Origin: Siniperca chuatsi
Taxonomy: Eukaryota > Chordata > Actinopteri > Centrarchiformes > Sinipercidae
DNA: 64,000 nt
Assembly: GCF_020085105.1 (NCBI RefSeq)
Contig: NC_058051.1
Location: forward strand, 20,969,955 to 21,033,954
Reading direction: 5' to 3'
Shown: piece after piece, positions 61,361-64,000 of the stretch
How positions within the stretch are numbered: the stretch's first letter is position 1
Layout: each line of letters begins with the position of its first letter
The notes under the pieces: model-generated
Told to the model about the DNA's origin: nothing
Databases searched by the model: none
What the model saw: the letters and a program-made list of their open reading frames with translations, nothing else
Program-made: the position numbers and the translations under genes

Positions 61361-61818
61361 AAACATAAAGAAATATGGTTCTAATGTTCTGTAATTATTG
61401 ATTTTACACTACATTTGTCATTATCTAATAAAAAGTTGTACTAAAAGAAAGAAACTTTTGCCCAGTTGAAATGGGCTTGTAATGCCACTAAGAGGACTTC
61501 AGAAATGTTAGCTGCCTGAAGGGTCTTTGTTCTGTTTTCTCTTCGCTTCATGTCACACATGAGATAAAATCAGGTTATTCCAACAGGCTTTTCAACTAGG
61601 TGAGTCACAGAGAATTAAAAAAAGCTTTTCTGCAAATGTATGCCAATTTATATCTAGGAATCACTATTTAACTTCTTAATCCTTGAACAAGGCTTCCAGA
61701 TTACACCCACATAGTTAAGTGACATTCCCCACAAATACAGTTTAGTCTAATCCCATGCTGATTTGTGGTTTTATATCTGGTAATGAGGAGCTCACACTGT
61801 ACTTGTGTTTGTTTTCAG

Positions 61819-61871
61819 ATTAGGCGAGTCAAAAACACTTCAGTCCCTCAACCTTCATCAAAACTAGAAGG
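61819..61871 (+). other. Exon-like block downstream of 59656-59804
   Basis: An acceptor (ttgttttcag) and a possible donor (GAAG|GTAAAT) bracket 53 bases. If spliced to 59804 the frame reaches TAG at 61864-61866, so it could be a terminal exon. The evidence is only splice consensus; low confidence. Confidence 0.12.
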
Positions 61872-61874
61872 TAA

Positions 61875-64000
61875 ATCTCCATCTGGGGTATTCATCCTTC
61901 ATTAATGTTTTACTTTTACTCTTAGTCTGTGTCTTGATTTTGATCCAAATGACCACATTCTTTTCCCTGCACCTATACTTTTTTGTAAAGGGAGAAGACA
62001 GATAACAAATTGTTGTAATCTTATATATCCACTTTTCTGCTTGTTGATTTTTTTCTGCCAATCTCTTTAGATCTCTCCATTGAAAAATTAAATTATCCAT
62101 ACAAGTAGAATTTGGCACTTCATCTGATGTAGTCACCACACCTTGGCAACAATTAGGATTTGGCTCAGCTTGGAATCCTTTTGCATTGCTACACAAGTTC
62201 ATTGTATTGGTCTGATGCCATATGGATCACTCCTGTCCATTACATTATCTCAAATCAATAAGGCATGCCGCTGCTCATTGTAACACACACCAGCAATTCT
62301 TGCACTTGCTTTGCACTTAGTAGTTAAAAGCAAGCAATTTAAACCAGTTGGCCAGTAGCTATGAGATACTAACAATGTTAACAACAATGAACATGTTTTT
62401 GTCATACGAAAAACATATGCTGCCAATCATAAAGAAAACCAACACTAATTTTTTTTTTCAGTGGCTTGTAAAGGGAAACTATTGTATCTTGTACAGTAGC
62501 TTTCACATTCATACATTAACTTGTGTTGAAAGTGACTGTTTTGGTTAATCTTTCTTGTTTATCTCATGCAGTCAAAGATTCCTCAGGGACTATAGGGGTC
62601 TCAATAATGGAACTCCCTCTTGTATAACTTGAGGTATGATATAGCTCATACCATGACTCAAGTGCGAAGTATCGTGAAAGTATTTGTATCACAGCCCACT
62701 TCTATTCCCTGATGATGAGGTCACCCATAAGAGCCGGTGGCTGTAAATCAGGTTCAGAGAAAAGCAATTAGGCCTCATCTTCACAGCATTTCTCAAAATA
62801 TCTCACCAGCTTCTTCTATTCTGTTCCATGACTATCAATGACTTTACATCTACCCTGAGAATATTTGGCTTTATTTAGTGTCTTGTCAGAAACCTTGAAT
62901 TGAAATCGACCCGTTAGAAATGCTCCTGATGCCTCAGATACCTCTCTAAAACACTCTGCAGATCATTAATTTCCAAGTTGTTTTTGTTTGTATCAATGAA
63001 TTTTTTTTCTTTTGAATACTTGCATGGCTTTTTTTCCAAATCTAAAACACCATTTTCCACAAATGCAGACATATTATATATAGATGGTCATGGCAAGCAG
63101 AGAGCAACTGCAATTCTTTTGCAACTGAGGGAGTGAAGTACACAGAGCTGCATACAGAATCATACTGACTCCTTATTACAGGCAAACAGGTAAAAAAGTA
63201 AGAATTTGTGTGCAGAGCTTCTTTTAAAAGTGTTAAATACTTTTATTGAATCTACTGTGTTCACCTTGAATCTGTGAAACTATATCAGAAACAAGACTGA
63301 AAGTCTACAGCCATTCTAGCGACTACAGTAGGTGATGCTGTACTGCTAATGCTGATGTTTAGCAGGTAAAGTTTGCCATAGTCTCCATCTTAGTTAAGCA
63401 CTTTAGCATGCTAACATTTGCTAATTTGCACTAAACACAAAGTACACCTGAGGATGATGGGAATGTCATTAGTTTTAGAGGTATTTGGTCATAAACCAAA
63501 GTATTGGACAAATAGAAATTTTGGCCTGGTGATGGCACAAGATGAAAAGTGAAGGGGTCACCAAAATTGTGTCTGTAGTACATTTTAGGCAATCTTTCCA
63601 ATTGTTGTTGAAATATTTCAGTTTTGTCGTGGTGGACCGTCTCAAAACCACAAATGTCAACCTCATGGCAAAAATCAAGCCCCAGCATTGAATAGCTGGT
63701 GAAATGGGTCTGGCCATTATGGACTGCTGTAGTCTAGACTTAATGGTATCTAACATAAATATCTGGAACATCTTCTCTAGTGTTAAAATTAGCCATAACA
63801 GTTGTCGGCCGCACTGGCTAGCCCTTCCCTCTGAATGCTAATCCAGAACTAGAAATGGCAATTAGCCCTATTAGCATGCTGATCACCTTGGAGATGCAGA
63901 AACACTGAGGATGACCTGACCTTATCAAAGACTGAGCAGCAGTGAGCATGCTCAGAATTTGGAGTGAGTGTGAGTGAGTGTGTGTTTATTTATAACTGTT
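61875..64000. other. Intergenic DNA to window end
   Basis: No gene recognised; AT-rich. The last 40 bases are gagtgtgagtgag-type simple sequence. Confidence 0.45.

Overview
The window is vertebrate nuclear DNA, almost certainly from a teleost fish. Genes are split by canonical GT-AG introns. The noncoding sequence is AT-rich and full of fish-type MITEs, a decayed L2-like LINE tail and long (TG)n tracts. All six recognisable proteins are animal orthologues, and the TRH precursor with many QHPG copies is of teleost type. A percomorph is my best guess, but this is inference. Nothing bacterial or viral was recognised.

Layout. 1-2.3 kb: the last four exons of WDR46 (plus strand; the gene starts left of the window). 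4.8-5.9 kb: a single-exon beta-1,3-galactosyltransferase, B3GALT4 (minus), convergent with WDR46. 6-10 kb: non-genic, with a cluster of TAGGCTA heptamers and an old duplication. 10-24.2 kb: NR2C2 (nuclear receptor TR4, plus), 14 coding exons, 637 aa, with several transposon-derived elements in its introns. 26.1-28.7 kb: MRPS25 (plus), four exons, 172 aa. 30.9-37.5 kb: RBSN/rabenosyn-5 (minus), 11 coding exons, 782 aa. 40.1-42.1 kb: TRH (minus), two coding exons plus a noncoding first exon and a TATA promoter; 257-aa precursor with eight QHPG units. 42.2-64 kb: about 22 kb with no gene I can name. It is mostly repeats, plus a few weak exon-like blocks.

The genes are ordinary eukaryotic neighbours, not an operon. 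WDR46 serves small-subunit rRNA processing, B3GALT4 ganglioside synthesis in the Golgi, NR2C2 transcription through DR-type hormone response elements, MRPS25 the mitoribosome, RBSN early-endosome recycling, and TRH neuroendocrine signalling. WDR46-B3GALT4 is a neighbour pair from the human extended MHC (6p21.3). NR2C2-MRPS25-RBSN is a human 3p25 block. TRH is on human 3q22. Their adjacency here is a composite fish synteny block.

The best leads are: a pure (TG)60 tract ending 10 bases before an NR2C2 exon; two perfect DR1 sites inside a repeat in an intron of NR2C2, whose product binds DR1; overlapping uORFs in the NR2C2 leader; the TRH precursor ending exactly at its last QHPG; and a possible unrecognised spliced gene between 43.6 and 61.9 kb. 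Exon coordinates were derived by hand from reading frame, splice consensus and family knowledge. The coding lengths of NR2C2, MRPS25, RBSN and TRH all come out divisible by three.
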